A DNA stretch of 64,000 nucleotides from Dipteris shenzhenensis (taxonomy: Eukaryota; Polypodiophyta; Polypodiopsida; Gleicheniales). The notes beneath the pieces are model-generated. The model made no database searches, was not told the origin of the DNA, and worked only from the letters and a program-made list of their open reading frames with translations. Both the position numbers and the translations under genes were made by a program. The stretch is taken from the NCBI GenBank assembly GCA_047967505.1, contig CM106538.1, one strand, 5' to 3'. Positions 1 through 12,985 of the stretch are shown here, in pieces; the stretch's first letter is position 1; every line of letters starts with the position of its first letter.

Positions 1-499
1 ATTCAAAACTCGGGGGCTCAATGGAAGAAAATATTTAATATTATATAAGTTAACTTTCTATTTTGTTTTCCCTTGCAAGCGGAGCTACATGAAAAGTATA
101 CAATACCAAAATGCTTTTCCAAACAGGATAATGGAAAGAGTCTAGTCAAATCAGCCTCTTTCTATTTTTTGAGCCCCACCAGTACTTTCGCCTAGAGAAG
201 ATGAAGAAACCGCATGTCTTAGTACTGTGTAGGGTTGTTCTACCTATGACATTGGTATTGCCACGAAAGAACTCATTATTGTGTATATGCGAGGTGTATG
301 CCTACACGTAGACATCCATACCACAAGCTTATTTTGCAAATATGTGTTTAGAACAATCACCTTATATGTCTAGGGTGGTTTGCTACTCGAAAAAAGTACC
401 CACCACCACATAAAAATTGATGGTATTGGGATCATCATTTGGTATGCGTCAGTCTATGTTTTGATTTGCTATTATAAAAGATGAGGGTCTCACAGTTGC

Positions 500-2800
500 A
501 ATTTTGTCATGTTTGATAGCTAGGTTAGGAATCTTCAGGTCAACATCAAGTTGGACGAGCAAGTTACTACATTCCCCAATTTAATAGTCTTGTATGTTTT
601 TACATAGGTTAATCGCATGGTCGTTGGGTTACTATGGATTCTCCACGTAGATAAGAAAATTGTAAATCTTTATGTCCCTCAATGAAGGCATGGGCCGGAA
701 GAGTTGTCAATGATTTCACCCCACCTTGATTGGTTGTTGTCATTGCAGGTCAATGAGGCATGAACATTGGTGGCATTACTTGGCCTAGAGATCCATCTTC
801 TAGTTGATTGTTTGCTCTTTTTCTTCTTCTTGCACATGCGGTGCCATGGGATCCTCTTCCAAGAACAATACATTTATCAAGAATTTCATTCTTTGAGTCC
901 ATGTGTTGATATTTTTGTAGCCTTGTCCAGTTCTCATGTAGTTGACAAAGACGCCACCCTCTCTTCGGGATTGAGTTTGTCTTGTTGGTCTGCTGGCACA
1001 TGGATGAGACTCAGTATCCCAAGAATTGTATGTGCATGGCATTTTTCTTGTGCGGATGCCACAACTCATACAACATCATCATCCCAATTGGAGTTGTTGG
1101 GACTCAATTAAGTAGGATCATTGTCGTGGAGGCTGCGTTAGCCCATAGAAACTTGAAAATTCTTCATGATGCAACACGCATTAGGTCATTTCTATAATGA
1201 TCATGTTGTTGTGTTCTAATATTCCATTTCTTTTTGGAGCCTTTGGTCATGAATCTGTGTTTATGCTTCAGTATTCTTGGGCCTATTGTAAAACCAGAAC
1301 CTTTTCATTTTCCTTCCCCTTCAATTCTCAATCAATGCTTTAAATTCTTTGAATTTGTGTTTTATGAAGTAAATGATGATGAACCTAGAGCAATCATCAA
1401 TGTCATTGACAAAATACCTTGATCCTTTGAGGTAATTTGTCTAAAGAGGGCTCATGTCACTATGATTCAAGTCATTCAATCCTTTTACTCGATTCCCTTC
1501 ATCTCAAGTGACAGGTTCTTTGTGGTTCTTCCTATACCTATAGACTTTGTCAAGGTTAGCTCTATTTTGATAGTTAAATCCATACTACAAGAGAGTGCAT
1601 CACCATGTTTTTGAGTTTTTTTATGCTGATGTGCCCAAAGTGCTAGTGCTAGACTCGTTCATCATGCCCCATCATGACTTGCCTTAGCAATAGATGCAAA
1701 GGACTTTTGTTGGTTTGACTTGTATGTTGTTATTACTTTTAGGTTGTGATGGCTTTTGCTTTGTCTTTCATCACAAAAATGATAATATTTTGAAGAAACA
1801 AGCATTTCCCTTCCTTAAACTTGACTTTCAACTCGTGATTATCAAGCATCCCCACCAACCTCAAGTTTTTAGAAGGTTTACAACATGTCCACTTGGGTAA
1901 CCAAATGTGTATTGTGCCCTTCTTGACTACACTGATGGATCCATTATCACCTAATCACCATGTCCTCCCCCCATGGAAGGTTTTGGCGCAAGGACAGTGC
2001 TCATATGTCAAAACATATGTGGCAACTATCATTTGAGTCTAGGTACCAATGCTTGTCGAGACCACTGCCCTCCTCTTGCATCCCCCTTAATGCAAAGGTG
2101 AATTCCATTGTATGTTATTTGGTCATCATCCTTTCTAATTTTCCTCCTCTTGAAGTAGGTCCATGAGAGCCTTTAGTGTTGTGTGATCTTCAGTAGCCTA
2201 AGCTAGATATGTGCACATCTATTTGTGCAACTTCAAGTCTTCGATGTGCTTTAGGCAATCTCTTCAAAATGGTCTCTCATTATAGTAGTAGAGGAATTAC
2301 TCTGACCTTTTGTTTTTGTCCTGTGCATTTCTTTTGATGTTGTTTGGTCTTTTTGGTGTACCTCGATTGTGTGTTCCCATCCTCCCACTTGGTCTTCTTG
2401 TTTCTAACAATGGGACCTCTGATGAGCAGTGTATTATTTTTTGGGACTCATACGTTTGTCCCTAGCTTCTTCTTGGAGTAGCTAGTATGCTAATAAGTGG
2501 AACGGTAACCTCGTTCCCTCATCCTTCTATCACCATGATCAATGAGTTGAAACAGGTGGGAAAGCTTCCTAAGATTGTAAGCATAGTTAATTTTCTTGGG
2601 ATGGTGTCCTTGCTACCTCTAGTTGGTGAGCCAACCCTTATATTCTTTTGAGATGAGGAGCAATAGGTTCTCCTTTTTTCATCTTAAGGGGGTCTTAAGG
2701 GAGCCCAAACTTGATTGTGCAAAGTTAATATGCTCCTTATGTTTTGTTTCCTTATAGGTAGCATGCACCATTTACCTCACTAATTGCAGGTATGTCTCTG
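500..2800 (-). mobile_element. Degenerate Ty1-copia retrotransposon (gag zinc knuckle, protease, integrase)
   Basis: Reading the minus strand from high to low coordinates gives the copia order in broken frames. A zinc-knuckle remnant (...NERPF.RDCLKH) lies at about 2251-2300. A protease-start remnant HWYLDSNDSCHI, resembling the W-LDSGA-H-M motif, lies near 2030-2060. A pre-integrase stretch (NLRLVGMLDNHELKVKF) is near 1800-1870. The integrase core LKGSRYFVNDIDD followed by FKEFKALIEN is at about 1340-1433. A later integrase remnant (LHHEEFSSFYGL) is near 1130-1180. Stops and frameshifts occur throughout, so nothing is translatable. Neither LTR was recognised, and the reverse transcriptase expected below 1000 is not convincing. 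The family assignment rests on the order and spacing of the motifs; the borders are approximate. Confidence 0.75.
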
Positions 2801-4500
2801 AGAGTCAAGCAGATGATGAGTTTGTCTTACCTAAATCTCCTCTATCATTCAAGTGTTGGTGCCTGTGCCCTTGGTGGTGCTTATGTGGCTTTCAAGATGG
2901 TAGGTACGTTGTTGACTATGTGTGGCTATCAAGATAGTAGATCTGCTTTCAACTTCTTCAATGGGATGTTCATTCATGGATGGGTCCCAGTGGCAATTAT
3001 CCATAGTTCTTTATCTTTGAGGACCATGCGTATCTTCCATAGGACATAGTTGGGTCCTTTGAGGCATTCACATTCAATAAGGCAATTGAAATTGTAACTT
3101 AACCAAAAGATTTTCTTTCAAGGCTTGTATCTTTATGACAAACCTCTTTTTATTTCAAAATTTGGGAGAGTTGTAGATATCTACATGTCTTTGAAAATTT
3201 TATGAGAGAGCAAGAGACAGAGAGGTGGCTTTATGAACAAGAACATAATCATGTCATGGTTGGTTTAGGTGTCAACAAATTTGTGGTAATCACATATGTA
3301 AAAGGTCCTTTCAAGCTGCAGCACAAGAGTGCTGCACAAGCATGTGGATCTTATCTGGATCAACAAAGGAGAGCACATAGGATTGATGCAGCCAAGATAC
3401 AATAGATTCATTGTAGTGGCAATATTGCCGTATTGCTCTTGAATTGGGAGAGTAGGTATGCACTGCCTGCCCCTCCACCTGCCTACTTCTACATCCCTGA
3501 GAGCAAGAACATTGAATGCTGTGCTCTTGTTCTAGAGATGAACGGTGTGTTGGTTCATCCACACAATCATAAAAATGAGTTATTTTGACCTCGACAACAT
3601 GTTTATACACGACATGTATGAGACTTCAGCACAGGACTTGATCTCAATGTCACATTTCTTGTTCCAGTGGATGTAGAGCCTTTTTTGCATTGGGCAAATC
3701 GATGTGTATATTCGAATCTTGCAATGTATACACAACCTGAGATGGCATTTTAAAGTATGCTTTCCTAGCTTGGAGTCTCTTATCTCAGGGTGGATGGATA
3801 AGACATACTGTGACTTGGTGCATTTCACCCTTCTGGGTGGGAAGCCAGTGGTTTTCAACCCCACCTATGGTATTTCTACGAGAAATACCCTTTTTACGAT
3901 GTTTCATGTACCATATGTATTGATATACCTTTTGGAAGTGTACAAGAAATATGTTTGGGACATTCAACAAACTTCCAAAGATGACATCTATCCCTACACA
4001 TATGCACTGCAATTTTATAATTAGACCATGGTTATGGCAATGGTTGTTGCTATCACAGGATCGGCTACTATAGTTTGCTTCTAGAGACCCTTCTGGGGCT
4101 TGGACAAACCAGGAAAGCCTGCAAGTCGCAAAAACTTTTGTTGTACATTTAAGGTGTGTGCCAGCTGAGATGGCTGATCTTGAGCAGCCCTAGAGATATG
4201 TTAGACCCTAAAATCCATGAGGGGGTAGTACCTTGTAATAACCAAATGTATTGTCATGTATGAAGTGTAACTAAATGATGTTATCTATGTAATTGTGAAT
4301 CAAGCCATGAACTGTAATTATTCAACCATTGGTTCATTTTAGTTTTGGAAGGCATGCAAAATGTATTGTAACTGCATTAAGAAACTAACAATTAATCATA
4401 AACCTTACCAAGCTATATATTAGCTTTAAGAGTGTTGAGTAAATAAAAATTATTATTATTTACGAGCAACAATGAATGAATTTGAGTTTTTGTAAAGGAT
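2800..4500. other. Unassigned sequence, possibly decayed coding DNA
   Basis: Short open frames occur here, the longest on the plus strand at 3704-4024 (106 codons), but no motif was recognised. Weakly protein-like stretches without homology that I can name read through 3200-3600 on the plus strand. The composition is AT-rich, like the surrounding transposon debris. The upstream gag part of the copia element may reach to about 3100. I see no supportable gene. Confidence 0.4.
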
Positions 4501-4539
4501 GACCTTGGGGGTTTGTGTAAGGACTAGATGAGAGAGTGA

Positions 4540-6865
4540 ATTTAGAGTTTATGAGAAAAGGAAGGGGGTAACTAAGAAGACATCAATGGACATGAGATTT
4601 CACAATTTCATAATGAGATAAAAATTAAACAAGGGACACACACTATGAAAGGATAAGCATTAGAATAAAGAAAGGAGAGAAAAAGTAAAAGGAAAATTTT
4701 AATAGAATTTAATAAAGTACTAGAAAAAATAAAGAGGGAGGGAGATAAAAAAATAAAAAATAATGTAAGCGAAAGCTTTGATGAAAGCACAAGTAAAGAA
4801 GTTAAAAAGTGAAAAAAGAAAAAGGAAAAGTGAAAAATAACTTTGAGGACTAGAAACATAATGAGGAAAAATGAAAAAGGTAAATAATTAAGTAAGATTG
4901 AATTAAAACATTAGTACTAAAAAGAAAGTAATGAGAGAGATAAAATAAGGGAGGAACGAAGAAATTAAAAAAGTAAAAAAAGAAGAACAAAAAGGAGAAA
5001 GTTTGAAAGGGGATAAAATTCAATTTAGAAAAGAGGGGGGGAGGAAATTAAATAAGAAGGGGGGGTTAAAAGAAGAAATTTGTAGAAAGGATTAAACTAA
5101 AATAAAGAAAAAGAAACAATGGCAAGGTGGAGGGGGGAACAAAAGAGCGAAATGAGAGGGAGTTTAGAGGAGAAAGGGGGAAGGAGGCTATGAGGTATAG
5201 AGAGGAAAAACAACAAAGAAGGAGGGAGGGGCTTAAAAGAGTGAATGTAAGAGAATTAAAAGGAGGGAGGAGGGGGAAGGGGAGGGAGCGGGGGGCAGAT
5301 TATGAGTAAAAGGAGCCGTGGAGTATCATGATGAAAAAGAAAAGGACCTATGAGTCCATGTTGTGCGAGCAATAAGGGCAAGGTGGCACAAAGTACAAGG
5401 GGAGAAGGAGAGGTGCACAGGGACGGAGCTGTTTAAAGATGATGCAACCACGTAAGGGTGTAGAGTACGTTCGAGTCATGTAGGGGAACATGCAACAAGG
5501 GTATAGATACCGAGATGAACAACAACTATCATGCAAGGATTGGGTCAGATGAGAGGATGAGCACGGACAATGAGGAGTAGATAAAAACAGCCACTAGAGA
5601 GGAGTGAAGAGACTTAGGAATTGAAGGAGCCGTGAGGATGAGCAATGAGGCAGGGAATTGGGAGGCAGGAGGAGATGTGAGGAGTAGGAGGCAATGAGTT
5701 GGCGAAGTAGGGGGGAGTATAAATAGCCAGAATGGTTTAGTTGGGAGGAAGGAAAAGGAAGAGTCGGTTGCAAGGTAGTTAGATGGGGAATTTAGTCAAA
5801 GATAGTCAGGAAGGATGAGAGACAGACGGGGGAGGTAGATAGTCAGGTTAGGGGTTAAGTAGGTTGGGTTTAAGAGTAGGTAAGGTTTGTAGAGAGGTTT
5901 GGGAAGGTAGCAAGAGGAAAATTAGAGTAGGGAGAGAGAGAGAGAGAGTAGATTGATAAATTTAAGGAAAGAAGGGGGTTGTTAAACCAAGGGAAAATGG
6001 GGGGGGAATGGAAACCTAGGGGAGAATAAAGGAAGGGGAGGGGGGTCAAAAAAATTAGGGAGAAGTCAAAAGGAAAAAAGATTTGTAGAAAAGTAAGGAA
6101 AAAATTAGGAGTAAAATAAGAAATTAAAATAGGAGAAGAGGAAGATAAATACAGTGAAAAAGGAAAGTTAAGGTAAGGGGAAAGCTAAGGTAAGGGGTAA
6201 GAGGAAAGTGAAGGTAAGGGGAAAGATTTAAAGATGTGGAAAAAGGGAAAATTTAGGAGAGAGATAAAGGGGGGTATTTAGGAATAGTAGAAGAATAAAT
6301 AGGAATAAATTACGGGTGCGGGAGGAAGATAAAGTAGGGAGAGAAAAAGAAAAAGAAATAATGATAAGTTTAGGCACGAAAGGAATTAGAAATAATTAAA
6401 GAGAGGATAAAAAGAAAAGGAAAAACTTTTGAGTCAATCAAAATAAAGAAAGTTAAAGGATAAGAAAAAATAAAGGAAAAAATTAAAGAAAATTAAGAAA
6501 AAAAAACAATAAAGAAAATTTTAGGACAAAAGGTAGAAATAAGTGAAAATTAGAGAAAGTTAAGGAAAATTAAGGAAATTTTAAAGAAAGGAATAATGAG
6601 AAAAAATGATATTAAAAATTAAGAGAGAGGATATTATTTAGTTAAAAAGGACATAATGAAGGGAAATGTAAAAATTAAAAAGGGAAAAATAAAGCAATAA
6701 GCAATAATTAAGGAACTGGGGAAAAAAGGATGAAGTGTAATTTAGGAAAAAGAAGTGTAATTTAGGAAAACTAAGTGAAGAAATGAGAGTGGGGGGGAGG
6801 AGGGAGGGGGGAGGGGGGGGATGAAAAAAGGAAAAAAGGGGGTACAAAGGAAGGGGTATATTGTT
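4540..6865. repeat. Long purine-rich (A/G) tract
   Basis: Across about 2.3 kb the plus strand is dominated by A and G in irregular runs (aaaag, gggg, gagaga), with few pyrimidines. A more mixed interval at about 5340-5740 splits it into two blocks. The low-complexity open frames on either strand (such as Lys/Glu/Arg-rich plus-strand ones and Phe/Ser/Leu-rich minus-strand ones) are by-products of composition. The sequence varies too much to be a simple microsatellite. Confidence 0.85.
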
Positions 6866-6866
6866 T

Positions 6867-6886
6867 GTGTATGTGTGTGTGTGTGT
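6867..6886. repeat. (TG)n microsatellite
   Basis: A short run of alternating T and G, with one A, ends the purine-rich tract. Confidence 0.9.
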
Positions 6887-6889
6887 TTA

Positions 6890-8466
6890 GATTTAATAAT
6901 CCCATCAATAAATGAACCATACAATTAATTCAATCATTTGGATAATCATAAAAAGCACTGGTTGGAAAAATATAAATAAATAAATAAAACTAAATTGAAG
7001 TACTCTTTGATAATATTGCAATCTAAAATTTTTATTTTAAAAGAAAATAGGAGGATTGGCAAAATAAATTTTCTTTATTTTGATTTTGTAAACTTTAGGC
7101 AAAGAATTAGTACAAAAATGTCGAATCCGTCAGGTAGTCCAGGCTCCGAGGTCAGGGTCTACTTACCTGCCACCATCCAGAAGAACAATGTGTTAGAACA
7201 TCATAGTTTTGTGAGGGAAGAGAGGTAATACCTGTAAACCCCAACTTATTATCGCTTATACCATAGAAAAAGATACCTATCAAAATGATTACAAAAGATG
7301 GGGCAGCAAAACACAATTAACAAGGGGGGATCCCACATCCATACAAGAGATATTTAGATTCTTTTCTTTAAAAAGATACAAGGGGGGTAATCCACATCCT
7401 TATAAATGAAACAATGGGAATTATTGTACAACAGGGGGTAGTCCACACCCATAATGAATAGAACCATGGGGGGAATTCCACACCCATGATTAACAATTAT
7501 GGTAGAAAGTGGAGAATCTTTTTGCTATCCTCGATTCAAGGGAAGGAAAAAATTAAGTCCAGTTGTAGTCCACAAGCAATTAAAAATGTTTGGAAAATGA
7601 GTCCATTAACCAATGTATGAAGGACAAGGTTTGATAGAAAAGATTTTTTACCTAAGTGGATAATCAAAAGATCATACCATTAAGTAGATATGTGACATAC
7701 ACATCCATAATTAACCACAATTATATATATATATATATAATAATGAATGAACAAAGTAAATAAATAGCAAGCAAAGTAGATAAAAGCTCTTGAAAAGAAA
7801 TAAATATAAAAAACCACACCCACGTAAATAAAGAAAAGGAAAAATAAAAATAAGGGCATAAAAAAACATATTATATTAAAATACTCAAATCTATCATACG
7901 CAAGAACAAGTGAACATACCGTTAATGCAATTAGTCCTATTTCATTGTCTAGCTTCGCTCTTTTGTCTTTTCACTATGCAAAGGGTGTTGTAAAATCTTA
8001 CACACACACACACACTCACACACACACTTCATAATGGAACACTTGGAGACCAAGAAGATTAGCCACTAAGAATATTAGCATAGTGTGCTTGGTTACATGG
8101 CAGTCACCTCTTTATAGCTATGAGGACGGTAGTCAGATCAACATAGTCGGTGAAGTCGACCAGTCAACTTGGGGTGTGTATGCGGCCAAAGTGATGATAT
8201 TTGGACTTACCAAGGTGCGTGCCACATTTCATCACAGGTTGAATTCATGCACAAGTCATCCAAGAAGACTTCTACAAAGTCCCTTAGGTACTCCTTGAAG
8301 GCGGTGATCAATAATTGGAAGAAATGCAAGACCTATTTTTCTTTCGTGAACATATGCACAAAGCGACTAAAGAATTAATGCCATGCAGCAATAAGGACCA
8401 GATGGCACTGAGTGGAAGCCTTGGTCTGAATCGCTACTACTGATGACACTTTTTAGTTCTTGGTTC
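6890..8466. repeat. AT-rich spacer with a repeated GGGGG..TCCACA..CCAT motif and microsatellites
   Basis: A short motif of the form GGGGG-n-A-n-TCCACA-n-CCAT recurs four times at about 7325, 7383, 7433 and 7477, that is every 45-60 bases. Further right are an (AT)n run at 7721-7740 and a (CA)n run at 8000-8027. Open frames at 6995-7228 and 8083-8378 have no recognisable domains. No gene is supported. Confidence 0.5.
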
Positions 8467-8518
8467 TGTGAAGCTTTAAGGCTTAGGATCATCCTTACCA
8501 TGGAAGGTAACAATGCCT

Positions 8519-8531
8519 GGCTTTGATGCCA
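8519..8531 (-). other. Primer-binding-site-like sequence (tRNA-iMet)
   Basis: The minus strand reads TGGCATCAAAGCC, close to the common plant copia site TGGTATCAGAGCC. It is placed one base after the presumed LTR end. Confidence 0.55.
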
Positions 8532-8532
8532 C

Positions 8533-9128
8533 TGAAACCAGAGCAAGAACCCAAGATAGATTTGGAATTTCCCAGATAGCATGGTAAAATAGCATCTGAT
8601 GGCTTCTCCTGATGGGGAGAAGTTGTAGATTTCTTCTGGGAAACAAAACAAGCTGAGAGAAGGGGGAGAAAAAACAGAGAACACACACACTAGGGCCCAA
8701 TAATAAGGGTTGGAACCCCCCAAAGGTCTTTATTGCAATAGAATAAGCTTTGTACAATTGGCTCTGAGAAGAGCATTAGGCTGAGTACAACTCTTCATTA
8801 AATCTTTTCGTTTATAGACTTGGCCTAGCAAAAAGCTAGACCTACTTTTCTAAAGCTACTTTTACAAAAGCTGAGCTTTCTTGCTTTTAGCCCACCTTGG
8901 GGTAGTTTTCTTGATCCTTTTTGAGAACCCCATGAGGCCCTCCTTTATGGCGCCATCTTCTTGGTGCTTTTTGGCCTTGTGGGACCTACTTTTTGGCACT
9001 TGCTCCATCATTTGTGAGACTTTTTGCACTCTTCCAAGTCCTATAAAAACATCAACCCTTCAACCCATTATAGGTTAGCGAATTCCTAGTTCTTGGACTA
9101 ATCCTAGTCCCTTGTGGGCATCCCCACA
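8533..9128 (-). mobile_element. Copia-like long terminal repeat, minus orientation
   Basis: On the minus strand the sequence starts TGTGGGGATG at 9128. It carries TATA-like (tataaacg) and AATAAA signals and ends in CA near 8533. Directly behind it is TGGCATCAAAGCC (8519-8531), two mismatches from the usual copia primer-binding site TGGTATCAGAGCC for initiator Met-tRNA. This gives an LTR of about 596 bp. No coding domain follows on the low-coordinate side. TGTG at 8467 and the matching gttc flanks (8463-8466 and 9129-9132) suggest that the surviving insertion may span 8467-9128. It is therefore a solo or truncated LTR. Confidence 0.65.
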
Positions 9129-10960
9129 GTTCTCTTTTAACAATGCAAAGAAGAAGTAAAAATAATAAAACTAATTCTGATTAACCAAAGTCAACTTTCT
9201 TTGACCATAGTCAATCTCATAAAGAATCCTCATTATTTCTTGGAGGAAATACCAATTGGGGATAATATCGAGTTTGCTAATCATGGCATTATGAAAGATG
9301 CAATCAATTGAAAATGTATTCTAAATAGCATAGCCTCATACAAAATCTTTAAATTAGATATAGTTGAATTTATCAAATGTTTTCTAGATTTGTGTAACGT
9401 ATGTTATTTTACATAGGATCCAATTATCCCCATTAGCAACTATTCCCCATGAACTATTGGATCTTGCCCCACATCCCTATGCTTATGTTATTATTGGTTT
9501 TGTTTCCCATTTTTGTACAATATTACTTGGAATTCCCATCTTTTAAACAAAATTTTGTAGAATATGGAGAAGTATGGTCACAAATACTCCAGAGGAAAAG
9601 CATGATTGGTATACCCATTAACATATGCGTTGCTCTATATATTTTAACAAACTTGATGTCAACTAGTCTACACATTGCAAATTTTATCGCGTTACAAAGC
9701 AAATACACAATTTCCTTGTCGAACATGCTATTCTTACATGTGACATCTATATCTTAGGCTCTATATGACATTGGAATCTATTCAAACACATAAAAAAGTT
9801 ATTCTACACATTTATGCAAGCAAGTGTTCATTGAAAATTCCAAATTCTTAATTACTTATAAACCAAATGAGATAATCACTTCATAACTCCATGCTTATAA
9901 AGTTTGTGGTAATAACATGTTGATTTTAGGTAATATTCATAGCATGACTGAGCCTAACATGGGTGTAAGAGGAACTATTTAATGAATGTGATGCTTTTTG
10001 AATATATTCAATTGTTTTTACAATGTTTCATTTCCCATGCGCTTCCTTGGAATAAAGGTGTTTGGATCTATTAAATCATAGAAGCTTGCTAGCATGCCCT
10101 TTTGCCTCGTGATTTTTTACATCATTTAGGTATCCTCATACTTGCTTAGGAGGCATCGAGAAATCCAAAAAACCTCAACACATAATCCAATCGAAATAGA
10201 CACCGCTCCTTTCAAAAATTCATAGCTTTGGCACTATTTTTGAAATTTGAAGGTGAGACATTTCATAGATTTGGCATGGGTTTTTGAAATTTCAATGCTC
10301 TTGCTTAAGTACATCGGGTTCTGTGTCACTTATTTTTGTAACTCGCCCTTTCCCTTCATGATTTGTTCTCCTCTCTTGTTTGTTTTTCTTGTATGCTTCA
10401 GTCTGATTGAGGGCATGTACTCAGTCTTGGATTTGGTGTAGCCACTAATGGAGCATTAGTTGATCCTTCGAGTGAGTCATTCGCTAGTTCTTTTTTAATC
10501 ACTTTTTAAGCTAGTTGGTCTCAGATCCTCCATTCTTTGCTCATGTTTATGTACATAAGAAAGCATATGGGGACATGTAGCTTGCTATGGTCAATTGTAA
10601 AATAATTAGGAAAAAGCTACTCATGGATATAGAGAAATCGAGTATGAACTAAAGAGCATAATTCGAACTATGAAAGTAAAAACGACATCTTGTATCTCTC
10701 TTATCCATAAGTACTAACCCCATACCATCTGCCTATCCAATCCTCGTCCTCCCAACATTTCATTTCTCCATTTTGCTCTCATCATTTGCCCTTCCCCCTT
10801 TCTCTCTCTCCACAAACACATCCTTCAATACACATGCTTTGGATTGGAAGAGAAGTTTATAAAGGAACAAAATGTATCCATAAAAGCATCAAATTGTATT
10901 AGAGTTAGTAGCAACATTGGTACAAAAGTCTGTACAAGCATTGATAAAAACATAAAAAAA
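9129..10960. other. AT-rich intergenic sequence, nothing recognised
   Basis: The longest open frame (9449-9757, plus) encodes a hydrophobic peptide without recognisable domains, and its frame is not conserved beyond it. No repeats were obvious. It looks like old, unidentifiable transposon sequence. Confidence 0.4.
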
Positions 10961-10969
10961 CATTAGTTT

Positions 10970-11990
10970 GGATGACTCGTGGGTTAAGGGTATCATGTTA
11001 AGAAAATATTGTACAAGGCCACATTCCACGTACCCTTCACTAGTTTGGACAACCTATGGGTAAAGGGTCTCGCATCAAGGGAATGATGAGATCAAGCTTG
11101 AGCCAAGGCCACGTAAGTCAATTAGATTCCACTTGTCCTCTAATTCAACCACAAACAATCTTTTTGACACTTCCTTTACCAAGGCAGCTAGTTTGGCCAA
11201 CCAAGGAGATAAAGAGCCTTGAGTTAAGAAAAAAGTACGAAAGGATCTTATACCGAGGCCACATAACCATTGATCCCACTTGTCCATCTAATTCATCCAT
11301 AAATGGTTTCTTTTCACACTTTCAAATTAAGAGAATTATTTTTTATTGATCTAGGCACACATAGTGAGTAAGGGCCTTCAATTTGTGAAATAAAAGAGCC
11401 CTCATACTTAATGATATTGAGCTGTGGCAAGGCCACATAAGTACTTCTATGCCATCCATTCCCTTTTCCCCTTTCCTCTCTATTTTTCTCCTCTATTTCA
11501 TCCATGAATTATCTTTTTTAAACACTTCCATTATCAAGGGAGCCATTTTTCATTGAAATGACCAAACCAAAAAGAGCCTCAAGTCAAGAAAGGAGGGTGC
11601 AAGACCATCGTACTTGAGGGTATTGAGCTTCTAGCAAGAACACATAAGCATCACATTCACTGGTGGTGGTTTTTGGGGGATGTGTTCACTCTTTGTAAAC
11701 CCCATATAGCATGTGCGAGCAAGCATGTATTAAAAATACCCCAATTACTAAGTTGCCTAGATAAGCATTGGATTCCACTTGCCCCTCTCATTTGACCATA
11801 AACAATATTTTTTCACAATTGCTTTGCTAAGGGACCCATTTTTCATTGGTTCTTCTAAATTGGTTTGTCTAAATGAGTGTGCAAAGTACTCAAAATTGAA
11901 GGAATCAATGTTGTGGGATTGTCACATAAGAATGAGTTTGCACTTGCCCCTTTAATCATCTTTGCTAATATGTCATTTTCACACTCTCTA
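10970..11990. repeat. Diverged, irregular tandem repeat (GGCCACATAAG family)
   Basis: A module recurs: AAGGCCACATAAG, then a CCACTTG-CC segment, an ATTCA-CCATAAA segment, a TCACACTT segment, CAAGGGAGCCATTTTTCATT, and a GAGCCTCAAGT-AAGAAA segment. The lead motif is seen at about 11015, 11105, 11255, 11429, 11637 and 11918, with a further copy of the following segment near 11754-11840. Spacing varies from about 90 to 280 bases because units are partly deleted. It looks like an old satellite-like or LTR-internal array. Confidence 0.65.
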
Positions 11991-12985
11991 TACAAGGAAG
12001 CTAGTTCTCATTAAATTTGGAGAATAAAATGGGTATGTACTCAAGCAACAGGTATGTGCCTAAGTGACATGTGTGCAAGGAAATGAGGTTTGCATGGATT
12101 GAGATTGTGGTAAGATTACACGACTGTGTGTTTCCTCCAAGTGAAGAAAGCACCAATGAACTCTTCTTAAATATCAAAAAATAAAAAACATTGAAATAAG
12201 AATCCCTTTTAAACATCAAATTGGAAAATTATCAAAGCTTTTATTGATGCTTATTTTGATTGTGATAGAGTATTTCAATTTCTATGTTTCTTTCCTTCCT
12301 CATTTCCATTTCCACCCATAGTGTAGATTTGTATAGCCAATAGGTTGGTGTCCCTTCCCTCCCTCTTTGTTGTTTGTGTAGAGTGTATTGTGCAAGGATT
12401 ATTGAGGGCGAATGGATGGCTAGGTTATCACTATGCGTTAGGCTCAAAGCAACTCACCAATGAGGATGGAAGTAGGTTGGTGGTCAATGGAGAGGGAGGA
12501 GGGTCTTATGCAGGGCTCAAAATGGGGAAGACAATGGAGGATAATGAGGGGGTGGAGTGGGTTTTTATAGGAATGGGTTTAGGATTAGGGTTAAACCCTA
12601 AACTCTTCCCAGGCCATAACTTTTCATGATTAGCTCGGATCCCTCTTCTGTAAAATGATGAAATGTTTGAAATTGTGAGATCTACACATTGATGTCCATT
12701 AGATAGCTTGATTTGTGCTTCAAGTGGATTATTTTTAAGAAATAAAGAAATTTTCTTAAGGTACTAACCCAAGGTTTATGCTTGTGGTTGATATGTTTAG
12801 CTAGAGTTGGAGTTTTTTTAAAACTCTCCTTACTCTTGAGTGCTATGCTCTCATCAAGCACCACATCACAAGAAATAAACATTTTGTGACAATGAAAGAT
12901 TGTATACATTGTAAGATTTATGTTTCTTTATATACCCGACCGCCAAGATGCACATCTCACAGTTGGAAGTGAAGTTACTTCGCTT
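11991..12985. other. Intergenic sequence with a short telomere-like motif
   Basis: There is no supportable gene here. At 12575-12605 a GGGTTTAGGATTAGGGTT stretch is followed directly by AAACCCTAAAC. This is an inverted pair of plant telomere-type repeats that includes a telo-box (AAACCCTAA). Confidence 0.45.

Noticed and set aside
4608-6924. Several open frames of 60-80 codons in the purine-rich tract
   Set aside because: Their peptides are runs of Phe/Leu/Ser or Lys/Glu/Arg that follow directly from base composition.
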